Positions 1 through 8,726 are shown, counted from the first letter of the stretch. The stretch: 38,588 bases of DNA from Bacteroidota bacterium (GCA_023417785.1 JAEZEH010000120.1:1-38588); one strand, 5' to 3'. Numbers and translations are program-made. The notes: generated from the sequence alone by a model not told the origin.

Positions 1-2
1 AT

Positions 3-1187
3 ATGAACAAAGTCGTCCATTTGATGAGATGGTGTTTGCCGTCCACGGCATCATTTATACGAAATCAGATTATTTACAATAAACGTTACGCGCCGGCGGT
101 GGTCTATACCCAACCAAAGGAGGGTGCGTTTTATAACGATATACACCAGCGTGCGCTTGCATTGTACCCGGTAAAGTCGACGCTGGAGAAAAAACTGTAT
201 GCCTACACGCGGCAGTTGACACCCGCCGCTGAGAGCAGGATCCGATCGTTTATCAGTCAGCAAAATCCGCGTGTGTTGCACGTCCACTACGGTGTAGACT
301 GCCTTGTTTATGCGGACGTAATTCGGGAGCTAAAGATCCCTGTGTGTGTTTCTTTTTATGGTTACGATTGCACCGAGTTTCCGAAAAGGTTTCTTGGCCT
401 TGGTAAAACGCTCCTTCGCAAGAACGTTTTTGGGAATCCGTCGGTCAGGGCCGTCCTGGCCATGAGCGAAGACATGAAGGCCGACCTGCTCAAGGCGGGA
501 TGTCCTGAAGAAAAAATCATCGTGCATTACTACGGTATAGAAGCGGAACATTTTTTCATCAAACGGGAGACGCGTAACCGTGACGTTGTGAAGTTTTTGA
601 TTATAAGCGGACTTTTCCCGAAAAAGGGGCATACATACCTTATTGATGCGTTTGCGCAAATGAGTCAAACGATTTCGGCAGGCGTGGAGCTGCATATTGT
701 CGGTGATGGCCCGCTATATCAATCCCTTCAGGAGAAGGTGGCTAAAACCGGGCTTTCGAATATTTTTCTTCATGGGCACGTTAAGTATGGTTCAGAGGAA
801 CATAAAGCATACCTTCGCGACGCAGATGTGTTTGTGCATCCAAGCGTTGTGTCGCCCAATGGTGACAAGGAGGGGATTCCGGGAGCGGTGGTTGAGGCGA
901 TGGCATCCGGACTTCCTGTGATTTCCACTTATCACGCGGGTATCCCATCCGTGGTGGAGAATGACGTCACGGGGCTGCTAGTGAATGAAGGTGATGTCGT
1001 CGCGTTGAAAAATGCCATGACCCGATTCGCGACTGACTCCGTCTATAGAACCAAAATCGCGCAACAAGGGCAGGAACATGTTCTTGAACAGCTCGATGTT
1101 GTACCAAAGGAATCCGAACTGGAGGATATCTACGATTGGATCAGCACGAGCCAGGAGCCAGCATATCTATTTAATAATGCGTCGTAA
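3..1187 (+). CDS. GT4-family glycosyltransferase
   Basis: This is a GT-B-fold retaining glycosyltransferase of family GT4. It probably adds a sugar from a nucleotide donor to a lipid-linked glycan on the cytoplasmic face of the inner membrane. The first 190 or so residues form the acceptor half. The donor half starts near residue 200 with SGLFPKKGHTYLIDAF, continues with LHIVGDGPL near 231, and contains the family's EX7E signature at E290 and E298 (EGIPGAVVE), followed by AMASGLPVI and a GIPSVV loop. The length of 394 aa is normal. The ATG is two bases from the window edge, so an upstream start or RBS cannot be checked. The stop codon overlaps the next ATG by one base (TAATG), so the two genes are translationally coupled. 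The exact sugar and linkage cannot be read from sequence. Confidence 0.9.
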   Translation: MNKVVHLMRWCLPSTASFIRNQIIYNKRYAPAVVYTQPKEGAFYNDIHQRALALYPVKSTLEKKLYAYTRQLTPAAESRIRSFISQQNPRVLHVHYGVDCLVYADVIRELKIPVCVSFYGYDCTEFPKRFLGLGKTLLRKNVFGNPSVRAVLAMSEDMKADLLKAGCPEEKIIVHYYGIEAEHFFIKRETRNRDVVKFLIISGLFPKKGHTYLIDAFAQMSQTISAGVELHIVGDGPLYQSLQEKVAKTGLSNIFLHGHVKYGSEEHKAYLRDADVFVHPSVVSPNGDKEGIPGAVVEAMASGLPVISTYHAGIPSVVENDVTGLLVNEGDVVALKNAMTRFATDSVYRTKIAQQGQEHVLEQLDVVPKESELEDIYDWISTSQEPAYLFNNAS

Positions 1188-2350
1188 TGCGAACAATTAA
1201 GAAAGTTTTTATTCTCGGCAATCACATTCAGGCGCTGGGCATCTCCCGCATGGCGGCAAGGAGAGGACTCGAAGTTACCCTTTTCAACGGCTACGGCGCG
1301 AGTGTTACACGTTATTCAAATTCGTGTAAACACTTCGTGCTTTTCAGGGACGAAGAACACCTGATACAATTACTCCTTCAAACACCTGCAGGAGTGAAGG
1401 ACACCATGCTAATCGCTACGAACGATTGGCTGATCGGACTCATGGCGAAACACTATGATGCGCTGGGTGAAAGGTATCTGCTTACCATTCCACGGCCCGA
1501 GGTGGTTTTGCTTTGCTTCAATAAGCGGCATACCTATCGCACTGCCATGGAGCTTGGTATTCCTATTCCGGAGACGCATTTCCCGGATACCCTCGAGGAG
1601 GTAAAGGAACTTGCCAGCCGCGTACGGTTTCCCGTGATCATAAAACCGGCGGTGATGTACACCTTTCACAAGGCAACCGGAAAGAAGGTGTTCTTCTGTG
1701 CCAATGAGGAAGAACTCATCCAGAGTTACGAGGAAATTCTCAACATCATTCCTCCGGATGAAGTGATTGTTCAGCAATTTCTGACCGGCGGGGCGAAAAC
1801 GCTCTATTCATTTGGTTCATTTTTCGCAGATGGGAACGTATATGGTGGCTTTGTTGCCAACCGTATTCGTCAAAAGCCGATGGATTTTGGTATTTCGACA
1901 TGCTTTGCGCGGTCTGTCGTGAACCCCGACGTTGAACAAATGGGAATAAACTTTCTCAAGGCAATCGATTATTTTGGTACATCCGAGGTTGAATTTATGC
2001 TGGACCCTGAAACCGGTGTCTATCGACTGATCGAGATCAATCCGCGTTTCTGGAAATGGCATTCCATGACGAACAAACTTAATATTAATCTGCTGGCAAT
2101 GATGACCGACTACCTGGAAGGGAAGCCGGTTACTCAAGTGCTCAATCGCCGTGCTGATGTGGGATGGGTTGAACGTGTAACCGACACTTACGTCGTCATG
2201 GGTGAATTGTTTAAAGGGAGACTTACGTTTTCCGAATACTGGAAAACCATGCAGCTTCCTAAGGAATCCGCTGTGTGGTCCCTACAAGATCCCATGCCGG
2301 CGATTTTGTATATTCTTATGACTCCATATTTATTTTTCAAACGGAACTAA
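1187..2350 (+). CDS. ATP-grasp domain ligase in glycan locus
   Basis: The protein has the ATP-grasp layout of carboxylate-amine ligases. An N-terminal Rossmann-like part begins VFILGNHIQALGISRMAARRG. The ATP-binding part has FPVIIKPAVM near residue 150 and a glycine-rich stretch, QQFLTGGAKTLYSFGSFF. The metal-binding end is EVEFMLDPETGVYRLIEINPRFW (last part near residues 280-286, with E and N ligands). Family members form an acyl-phosphate and join it to an amine. The substrate here is unknown. The C-terminus (AILYILMTPYLFF) is hydrophobic and suggests membrane association. The gene overlaps the upstream GT4 stop by one base and sits 13 bases before a PSD-like gene. I infer that it attaches an amino-acid-like or other carboxylate group to a glycan or lipid intermediate. 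Confidence 0.8.
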   Translation: MRTIKKVFILGNHIQALGISRMAARRGLEVTLFNGYGASVTRYSNSCKHFVLFRDEEHLIQLLLQTPAGVKDTMLIATNDWLIGLMAKHYDALGERYLLTIPRPEVVLLCFNKRHTYRTAMELGIPIPETHFPDTLEEVKELASRVRFPVIIKPAVMYTFHKATGKKVFFCANEEELIQSYEEILNIIPPDEVIVQQFLTGGAKTLYSFGSFFADGNVYGGFVANRIRQKPMDFGISTCFARSVVNPDVEQMGINFLKAIDYFGTSEVEFMLDPETGVYRLIEINPRFWKWHSMTNKLNINLLAMMTDYLEGKPVTQVLNRRADVGWVERVTDTYVVMGELFKGRLTFSEYWKTMQLPKESAVWSLQDPMPAILYILMTPYLFFKRN

Positions 2351-2363
2351 CAACGAACATACA

Positions 2364-3164
2364 ATGCTTATTCTTCAGATTATTGAGGCTGCGATCATCA
2401 GTACCCTTCTTTATCTTTACCTGCACACAAAGACCCGGATTAGCCTGAAATACCTCTATCAGGATAACGCGGTTGTTATAATAGCAACTGCGCTGGTGGC
2501 CTGGTTATTAAACTCGGTGTTACCACCTGATTGGAATTGGGTTGTTTTCATTCTCGTCCCCGGATTTGTCGTTGGATTCGCCTTCACCTTGACAATGATA
2601 CGCTTCTGGCGCACTCCCACACGCGAGGTAACAGCGAAATCAAATGAGATAGTTTGTCCGGCCGATGGAAACGTAATCTACATTACCCGGGTCGAGGCTG
2701 GCGAAATACCCGTCTCCATCAAAGGAAAGCGGATCTCAAGGCTTGAGGAGTTGACGAAGACAGATTTGCTGCAGAAACCCTGTTGGTTAGTGGGTATCAA
2801 CATGACGCCATTCGATGTTCATAAAAATTGCGCGCCGATCAATGGTCAGATTATTCTGAATCAACATTTCAATGGTTCCTTTCTGAGTTTGAAAGACGAT
2901 AAGGCGCTCACTGAAAACGAACGTAACACTTATGTAATTGCAAACCCCGACGTAAAGATCGGAATCGTTCAGATCGCTTCAAGGCTCGTAAGAAGGATTG
3001 ATTCATACGTAAAGGAAGGTGCACAGGTAAGGCAGGGCGATTGGCTTGGCATGATTCGGTTCGGAAGCCAGGTGGATGTGATCATTCCCATTGAGTACAA
3101 CATCAACGTAAAACTCAAAGATCAAACCTACGCGGGCGAAACAATACTTGCTTCGCGGAATTGA
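2364..3164 (+). CDS. Phosphatidylserine decarboxylase-like pyruvoyl enzyme, membrane anchored
   Basis: The catalytic features of phosphatidylserine decarboxylases are all visible: CPADGNVIYI with D101, MTPFDVHKN with H153, IGIVQIASRLVRRI near 195-210, and RFGSQVDVIIP with G234-S235. In the family, cleavage at Gly-Ser turns the serine into the pyruvoyl cofactor, and the Asp and His assist. The first 85 residues contain about three hydrophobic segments (near 3-20, 36-55 and 60-82), more than usual for short PSDs. The gene is embedded in a glycan operon, 13 bases after the ATP-grasp gene. It could be the housekeeping Psd, making phosphatidylethanolamine, or a paralogue acting on another serine-bearing lipid or glycan. 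The context favours the second as a hypothesis. The processing residues look intact, so it should be active. Confidence 0.85.
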   Translation: MLILQIIEAAIISTLLYLYLHTKTRISLKYLYQDNAVVIIATALVAWLLNSVLPPDWNWVVFILVPGFVVGFAFTLTMIRFWRTPTREVTAKSNEIVCPADGNVIYITRVEAGEIPVSIKGKRISRLEELTKTDLLQKPCWLVGINMTPFDVHKNCAPINGQIILNQHFNGSFLSLKDDKALTENERNTYVIANPDVKIGIVQIASRLVRRIDSYVKEGAQVRQGDWLGMIRFGSQVDVIIPIEYNINVKLKDQTYAGETILASRN

Positions 3165-3232
3165 TTTGCATGGGCATCTGCAAGGTTTAGTATCGGAAAA
3201 TTGATTTTTACGGGTTAAGCAAAAAACGGAAA

Positions 3233-4291
3233 GTGAATTATTTATTCGACGTAGGGCATCCCGCGCACGTACATCTGTTTCGATGTTTTGCAAAGGAAAT
3301 GCAGGAGCAGGGCGATCAGATTCTTTTTACCAGCCGCGAGAAGGACATGACTATTCAGCTGCTCCGCGAATATAAACTGCCCTACGTTTCTTTCGGCAAA
3401 GCGAAAAAGGGGGTCGTTGGTAAACTACTTGGTATGCTGGAATTCAATTTCAAGCTATTCAAAGTGGCGCGTCGCTTCAAACCCGATTATCTTCTGAGCC
3501 ACGGTTCGTTTTACGCAGCGCACGTGTCGGCAATTCTGCGAAAGCCCCATATATCATTTGAGGATACAGGGAACATGGAGCAGATTGTGCTTTATAAGCC
3601 GTTTACGGAGGCTATTCTGGTATCTGATTCCTTTTCCAGACGGTTTGGTAAAAGAACCGTAGTCTATCCAGGATACCACGAGCTCGCATATCTCCATCCA
3701 AAACGCTTCACCCCTGATCCTCAGGTGCTCCGATCGTATGGATTCGAACCCGGGGAGAAGTTGATCTTGTTGAGGTTCGTGTCGTGGGCTGCGACGCATG
3801 ATATAAATCACGCTGGAATGACCATGGAACTCAAGATTCAGGCAGCCAAAACATTCTCGCGCTACGGCAGGGTGTTGATCACCTCGGAGGCGAAACTCCC
3901 GCCTGAGCTGGAGGAATACCAGATAAAGATAAATCCCGTAGACATTTTCCACTTCATGGCGCACTGCAGTCTTGTATTCGGCGAAAGCGCTACTATGGCA
4001 TCAGAGGCTGCTGTTCTCGGTGTTCCGGCAATCTACATTGACTCCACCTCCCGGGATTACACTCAGGAGCAAGAGAAAAAATATGGATTGGTGTTTAACT
4101 TTTCAGAAACCGAAGGCGATATAAAGAAGGCAATTCAAAAAGGGGAAGAAGTACTTGCTCATCCCGAAGGGCGAAGCAAGTTTGCGGAGGGGCATAAACG
4201 ACTATTGACCGATAAGATTGATGTTACCGGGTTTCTCAAACAGTTTATTGACGGGTATAGTGCAAGAAGGGGTGTCGCGCCCGGTAAATAA
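3233..4291 (+). CDS. DUF354 family protein (GT-B-like glycosyltransferase relative)
   Basis: The N-terminus MNYLFDVGHPAHVHLFRCFA is the hallmark opening of DUF354, a family resembling UDP-GlcNAc 2-epimerase and MurG-type GT-B proteins. Further matches are the TSREKDMTIQLLREY segment, the HGSF stretch, the DTG segment near residue 120, and the donor-side FGESATMASEAAVLGVPAIYI segment near 248-268. The family is usually found in archaeal and bacterial polysaccharide clusters, and its exact reaction is not established. The start is a GTG, 68 bases after the PSD-like gene, with no clear Shine-Dalgarno. That is ordinary for Bacteroidota. The stop codon lies one base from the stop of the opposing deacetylase gene, with no terminator between them. 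Confidence 0.85.
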   Translation: MNYLFDVGHPAHVHLFRCFAKEMQEQGDQILFTSREKDMTIQLLREYKLPYVSFGKAKKGVVGKLLGMLEFNFKLFKVARRFKPDYLLSHGSFYAAHVSAILRKPHISFEDTGNMEQIVLYKPFTEAILVSDSFSRRFGKRTVVYPGYHELAYLHPKRFTPDPQVLRSYGFEPGEKLILLRFVSWAATHDINHAGMTMELKIQAAKTFSRYGRVLITSEAKLPPELEEYQIKINPVDIFHFMAHCSLVFGESATMASEAAVLGVPAIYIDSTSRDYTQEQEKKYGLVFNFSETEGDIKKAIQKGEEVLAHPEGRSKFAEGHKRLLTDKIDVTGFLKQFIDGYSARRGVAPGK

Positions 4292-4292
4292 C

Positions 4293-5099
4293 TCAGACCT
4301 TTTGCGCGCGCCCTGATGCCCTGGTCGTTTTTTTCTCACGCCACTTGATCAACCAGTATTTTGCGGAGTTTTTCAAGAGTTGCACACCGGCATCCTGCCA
4401 CCAGATGCGCATGTTGCCGGTCCACCGCTGGGGATGAAAATTAAACATCACCTGCGAAGGAAACGTCCCGGCCTTCAATGCGGCGATCACTTCCTGAGTC
4501 GAGTGAAATGATAATCCAAAATGATCCTCTACTTTGTCCCGAACACTGACTTTAAAGCCATCCCATCTGCGCCCGGTGTCGGTTAAATAAAAAACTTTCC
4601 GGAAATCTATATCAAAATAGGGCTCTACGTTGATGTCAAAATCCCTGTAGTGATAGTGTTTCCAGACATCCCGGTTATCGAAACTGGATACCGGACTTCC
4701 GTGCATACAGATTGACTGTATAGGCGCCACTTTCCTGAGCCTGCCGAGGTGATCATCGAAAAGCTTTATGGCTTTGTGCGGGTCACCGTTTGTAAAAGCC
4801 ATGTCTTCGTAGTGGTAGCCGATTTCGTGGCCCATATCGGAAATCTGCCGGATCACTGTTTCATCGAAGCTTTGCGGGACAATCCGGAAGTAGTATGTAC
4901 CCACGATGCCTTCGCTCTTTTGAATTCTGGCAAATTCCAGCGAATGATTCTTTCTCGCGTCCACATCGTGCCTGAGCATCACCGCACGGGTAGCCGGGTT
5001 CTTTGCAAAATCAGAAACGGTTTGAAAATCGTAACCCTGCTCCTTTAATGCTGTGAGCAGAGATCGATACGTGGAAATGGTAAAATCCTTTGCCTTCAT
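4293..5099 (-). CDS. NodB-type polysaccharide deacetylase-like protein
   Basis: The protein resembles the divergent polysaccharide-deacetylase group found in Bacteroidota capsule loci. With the start at 5099 it has 268 residues. RHDVD (H44, D45, D47) stands where classical NodB enzymes have their catalytic Asp pair. MGHEIGYHYEDM supplies H91 and H96 in place of the metal-binding HxxxH. CMHGSP (H133) and FNFHPQRW (H222) match later active-site motifs. It would remove N-acetyl groups from a glycan, or may be a relative with altered chemistry. The frame stays open to 5273, but that extension reads through a strong hairpin at 5210-5246 and is low-complexity. Starting at MKAKDFTISTY (5099) matches the usual family beginning; 5165 and 5141 are alternatives. 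No signal peptide is seen. Confidence 0.8.
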   Translation of the reverse strand: MKAKDFTISTYRSLLTALKEQGYDFQTVSDFAKNPATRAVMLRHDVDARKNHSLEFARIQKSEGIVGTYYFRIVPQSFDETVIRQISDMGHEIGYHYEDMAFTNGDPHKAIKLFDDHLGRLRKVAPIQSICMHGSPVSSFDNRDVWKHYHYRDFDINVEPYFDIDFRKVFYLTDTGRRWDGFKVSVRDKVEDHFGLSFHSTQEVIAALKAGTFPSQVMFNFHPQRWTGNMRIWWQDAGVQLLKNSAKYWLIKWREKKTTRASGRAQKV

Positions 5100-5209
5100 T
5101 TTCGGTCGAAAGATAATACTTTTCCCGTGGCTGTCATTCATTGGCAGAGTCTGGTGTTTTGTCATTTTCGTTAGAAGACTGATTGATGTTTCCAAGCCGG
5201 GATAAGGAG

Positions 5210-5246
5210 AAAGGCCTCTCCGTTTTGAACTGAGAGGCCTTTTTTT
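5210..5246 (+). terminator. Strong rho-independent terminator, plus-strand polarity
   Basis: A perfect 11-bp stem (AAAGGCCTCTC at 5210-5220, GAGAGGCCTTT at 5232-5242) closes an 11-base loop and runs into seven Ts at 5240-5246. On the minus strand the same stem is followed only by TTTCTCC, a weak U-tract. It could end the minus-strand sugar transferase transcript weakly, but its strong polarity serves plus-strand transcripts arriving across the deacetylase gene. Confidence 0.85.
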
Positions 5247-5324
5247 GGCATTCGGCTGGCTGCATCTTGTCAATAATCGCGTTCAGGAAGAAAAGGACGG
5301 AGATGTCTTTCATCCTTAGCCGTT

Positions 5325-6437
5325 TTAATGACTTCTTGAACCGCGAATAAGGATATTATAAAAGATTTTGTATAAGTAAGCCAGATCGGTTTTTATACCT
5401 TTTTGCTCATACGCCCTCAGGTAGCGTTCCTCCGATGCCAGAATCTCCTCAAAGGTTTTTGGCATATCTGCGTAGTATGGTGGAATCAACCCGGGTTTGA
5501 AGTTATTTCGATACTCCTGAAACTCTTTCGGATAGAGACTAAGATAGTGGTTACTGAGAGGACGAACGCCGACGAGCTTGAGATCACCTCGCAGCAGATT
5601 GTAAAGCATTGGAATCTCGTCGAGCCAGTACTTCCGACAGAATTTACCAATGGAGTTGATCCTGGGATCGTTTTTGATCTTTCCGCCCTCCTGCAATCCC
5701 CGGATTTCATAAACGTAGGGTTGTAAGTATTCGGAGTATGGATACATCGTCCGGAGTTTGTAAACGTTGATCAGCTTTTTGTTCTCGCCACAACGCCGCA
5801 ATGAAATGATCGGGCCATAAGTAGCTCTTTTATTGAACTCAGGCTGTTTTACTTTCCTGACAACGAAATATAAATTTCCAGACAAGACAAGTCGGTGCAG
5901 CAGTGTGAAACCACATGAGTAGAGCCTCCCAAACATTTCCATTTCGGTGATTCCCCGATGACGGCCTTTCGTGATCCCGAAATAGGCTTTCTTTACATAG
6001 GGAATTTTTGGCAATACCCTATTGACCACATAATTGAGGGCATACAAGGCACCGCCAACAGTTTTGCCGAATTTTTTGTGCAATGCGTTTTTATAAAGGG
6101 TCGCAGTTTGCACACAGCCAATGAATAATCCACCTTCGGGCAGACGTTCGTTCACTGATTCGAGGAACTTATTAATGTACCTCAAATTGTTTATCCGTTC
6201 CTGAACGAAAATGGAGGGGCTTTCATCCTCATCGTGATCGTGCCATATTCTGGCCGTGGCGCGAGGTAACGTGTGTAAATCACGCGCGGATGGCAGAATT
6301 GTGATGTGATCCGATTGAATTAAGTCCTCGAAAGAAAAACCCGGATGACCGGGTTGGGTGCGTTTCTTGAGGGCCTCCGCCGCAACTTGCAGCGAATGCT
6401 TTTCCTTTTGAACGAGTGGTTCAATAATTACAGACAT
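5325..6437 (-). CDS. Bacterial sugar transferase (polyprenyl-phosphate sugar-1-P transferase family), atypical N-terminus
   Basis: The C-terminal half carries the phosphoglycosyltransferase motifs of the WcaJ/PglC family: INVYKLRTMYP near residues 223-232, NDPRINSIGKF near 256, the catalytic Asp-Glu in LDEIPMLYNLL (D273, E274), and GDLKLVGVRPL near 285-294. Such enzymes start lipid-linked glycan synthesis by moving a sugar phosphate from a UDP-sugar to undecaprenyl phosphate. The usual membrane re-entrant helix with a KRxxD opening just before this domain is not recognisable. In its place are about 200 residues (RINNLRYINKFLESVNERLPEGGLF and so on) that may be a degenerate methyltransferase-like or regulatory domain. 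The start at 6437 gives MSVIIEPLVQKEK; no RBS is seen. It is probably the initiating transferase of this locus. Confidence 0.85.
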   Translation of the reverse strand: MSVIIEPLVQKEKHSLQVAAEALKKRTQPGHPGFSFEDLIQSDHITILPSARDLHTLPRATARIWHDHDEDESPSIFVQERINNLRYINKFLESVNERLPEGGLFIGCVQTATLYKNALHKKFGKTVGGALYALNYVVNRVLPKIPYVKKAYFGITKGRHRGITEMEMFGRLYSCGFTLLHRLVLSGNLYFVVRKVKQPEFNKRATYGPIISLRRCGENKKLINVYKLRTMYPYSEYLQPYVYEIRGLQEGGKIKNDPRINSIGKFCRKYWLDEIPMLYNLLRGDLKLVGVRPLSNHYLSLYPKEFQEYRNNFKPGLIPPYYADMPKTFEEILASEERYLRAYEQKGIKTDLAYLYKIFYNILIRGSRSH

Positions 6438-7171
6438 ACAAGATTAATTTTTGCCAACTAAAAACCTACTACTAATAGCATGCCTACCGTTGCCGGTAAA
6501 CTAGACTAAGACCAATTGCGATTACAGCCTTTCTGATCGACGGTCTTATTGATCAGCTCAGACTACCATCGCGATAATATTTCAAGCTTAACGCGTCTTA
6601 AGCGCCATTCTTTTCAGTTTTTGTTACGCAAAGCTGCGTCAGGCAGCCGAATCCTCCAATCATCACCTCAACAAATCCGGCATCACGATAAGTCATTTTT
6701 CATCCACCCTAACTCCCTGGAGTTCTTTAGCTCAGGTCTTTCCTCACATATCCTGGTCTGAGCTTTGGGTTAGCGTATTCCCCGCTTTTTATTGCACAAG
6801 ACTGATTTCAGTGCGGTGCGGAATTCTTGTAAAGTTAAGAAAAGGGAGAATAACTAAACCCGGATAATCGCCTTTTTTTAGTTTTCAACTTTCCCACAAC
6901 GTCCCGCCTCCTACCATTGCGTTTGACTTTCGTATTTTGGCGCTCTGGCACGGCTTTCCTGGGTTCATTCCGATATCAACTGGAATTGAAGTTAGAAAAA
7001 GATGACGGTTAAATGCAAAAAGAACGGTGAAAAAAAATGCTAACGTGCTGAAATCGTGGATAGAAGGGTCCAGACCCTGTTCTTATTTTGCACTGTTTGA
7101 TGTTTAATTAGTTACTTTCGGCCAAAAATAGATCCGACCCCATTTATTAAACTCTGTGTTCAAACAGCCAT
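6438..7171. other. Divergent intergenic region, 734 bp
   Basis: No reading frame here looks like a protein. The region separates the divergent sugar transferase and flippase genes, so it should hold both promoters. A weak candidate for the flippase is TTG at 7088-7090 and TACTTTCG at 7113-7120, with a spacer of 22 that is slightly too long. An imperfect inverted repeat with AGCTCAG and CTGAGCT arms lies near 6729-6762. The right end contains a short palindromic element, listed separately. Confidence 0.5.
7065..7141. repeat. Short palindrome-bounded element, possible REP-like relic
   Basis: A perfect palindrome with arms AGGGTC and GACCCT around CA lies at 7065-7078. About 50 bases on comes GATCCGACCCC (7131-7141), a partial inverted match to the first arm. 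The AT-rich middle codes for nothing. The layout resembles a short non-autonomous repeat with GGGTC-type ends, but only one copy is in the window, so the call is tentative. Confidence 0.3.
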
Positions 7172-8647
7172 ATGGCCAAATCTCTTACCGATAAGTCGTT
7201 GTCCGGAATAACTTGGGTGATCACGGAGAAGTTTGGCAGTACAGCGATCAATTTCCTGGTCAATATCATCCTGGCGAGGCTCCTTTCGGAAGACGATTTT
7301 GGTATTCTGGCGATGGTTTTTGTTTTCTTTGAGATTTCGACAACCCTCGTGTATAGTGGCCTTCCCGCGGCTTTGATCCGGGAAAAGCAAGTCAGCGAAG
7401 CTGATAAGTCAACAACTTTCTTCTTCAATTTTGGCGCCGCGCTCGTACTGTATTTCGTTCTTTACGCGAGCGCACCGTCCATCGCCAGTTTCTTCAATAA
7501 GGAACAGCTCCAACCAATTATTAGGGTCATGTCGCTCAACCTGATAATCGTATCTTTTTCAATTATTCAGCGTACCCTACTCGATCGCGAACTTCATTTT
7601 AAGACACAAACGAAGACACGCTTGGCTGGCATTGTGATCTCCGGCGCCGTGGCCGTTGCAATGGCCTTTGCTGGTTTCGGGGTATGGAGTCTTGTAGCCA
7701 AATTCGTATTGTTAAGCTTAATAGATACAGTCTTGTTGTGGATCTATTCAGGCTGGCGACCCAAATGGATATTCAGCGTCTCGTCTTTCAAACGATTATT
7801 CGGCTTCGGATCAAAAATACTCGCGACCAGTTTTCTCGATCACTCATTTACCCACGCCTTCAAATTGGTCATCGGGAAATTTTTTTCAATGGGAGTACTT
7901 GGATATTACCATTGGGCAAATTCCTTTAGGAATTTGGTTATTACGAGCCTTTTTCAAACCATCCAGCGAGTTTCATACCCGCTTTTATCGAAGTTCAACG
8001 GCGATCTGCCTGGGCTTAAGGGCGGGTACAGAAAAGTGATTCAAATAAGTTCTTTTATCATTATTCCCTCAATGATCTGGCTTGCTGCCCTCGCCGAGCC
8101 CATCGTAGTGGCAACGATTGGAAGCAAATGGCTACCTGCAGTACCCTTTCTTCAACTGCTTTGCATTTCAGGATTAGCCTTCCATTTCAACGCCGTCAAT
8201 CTGAATATGCTTTTAGTAATCGGCCGGTCCGACCTCGGACTTGTCCTTGAGATCTTCAAGAAAATCGGGATTGTTGCGGCTGTGTTTGTTGGCCTCCAGT
8301 TTGGTATCTATGGTCTCGTGATCGGGGAAGTAGCTTCTGCTTATGTCGCCCTTTTCATCAATACTGCGTATTCTAAAAAATTGCTCCGATATTCGTTGTT
8401 CGAGCAGATTTCGGATGTTCAGTCTACTGGCGTTATCGCGATAATCATGGGGGCAATCGTATTTGGTGTTGACCAACTAATCGATGCGCACGCGATCATA
8501 AGAGTAATCGTGGGAGGACTCGTCGGCGCGGGTACTTACCTCGGTCTGCATTTTGTGAGTCGATCCAGTGAGATGGACCTTCTGCGAAGTATCATCGTCC
8601 CAAAAATAAAACGTATGCTTGCCAAAGAATCAGGACTTCCTGAGTGA
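7172..8647 (+). CDS. Wzx-type lipopolysaccharide/exopolysaccharide flippase (MOP superfamily)
   Basis: This is a polytopic inner-membrane protein of the polysaccharide-flippase branch of the MOP superfamily (WzxC-like). It would move undecaprenyl-linked repeat units to the periplasm. The N-terminal amphipathic start SLTDKSLSGITWVITEKFG, the ARLLSEDDFGILAMV motif near residue 36, GFGVWSLVAKFVLLSLIDTVLLW near 170, and the SMGVLGYYHWANSFRNL loop near 235-250 are typical of the family. I count about 12-14 hydrophobic segments over 491 residues, a normal length. It stands alone on the plus strand between divergent and convergent neighbours and fits the surrounding glycan genes. The flippase converges on the Wza-like gene with only 79 bases between them and no convincing terminator. 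Confidence 0.92.
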   Translation: MAKSLTDKSLSGITWVITEKFGSTAINFLVNIILARLLSEDDFGILAMVFVFFEISTTLVYSGLPAALIREKQVSEADKSTTFFFNFGAALVLYFVLYASAPSIASFFNKEQLQPIIRVMSLNLIIVSFSIIQRTLLDRELHFKTQTKTRLAGIVISGAVAVAMAFAGFGVWSLVAKFVLLSLIDTVLLWIYSGWRPKWIFSVSSFKRLFGFGSKILATSFLDHSFTHAFKLVIGKFFSMGVLGYYHWANSFRNLVITSLFQTIQRVSYPLLSKFNGDLPGLKGGYRKVIQISSFIIIPSMIWLAALAEPIVVATIGSKWLPAVPFLQLLCISGLAFHFNAVNLNMLLVIGRSDLGLVLEIFKKIGIVAAVFVGLQFGIYGLVIGEVASAYVALFINTAYSKKLLRYSLFEQISDVQSTGVIAIIMGAIVFGVDQLIDAHAIIRVIVGGLVGAGTYLGLHFVSRSSEMDLLRSIIVPKIKRMLAKESGLPE

Positions 8648-8726
8648 TGTTAAACATGACGGTTCCTGGTTAACTAAATGTAAATCCAGGGGATGGAGAA
8701 GTTGCGTCGCTGGCTGGGGCGCCTGG

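Noticed and set aside
3736..3760. A tRNA T-arm-like string (ATTCGAACCCGGGGAG) on one strand
   Set aside because: It encodes GFEPGEK in frame within the DUF354 gene, and no acceptor stem or anticodon arm surrounds it.
5100..5273. N-terminal extension of the deacetylase to 5273
   Set aside because: It reads through the perfect terminator stem at 5210-5242 and has no family-like sequence; the start at 5099 fits homologues better.
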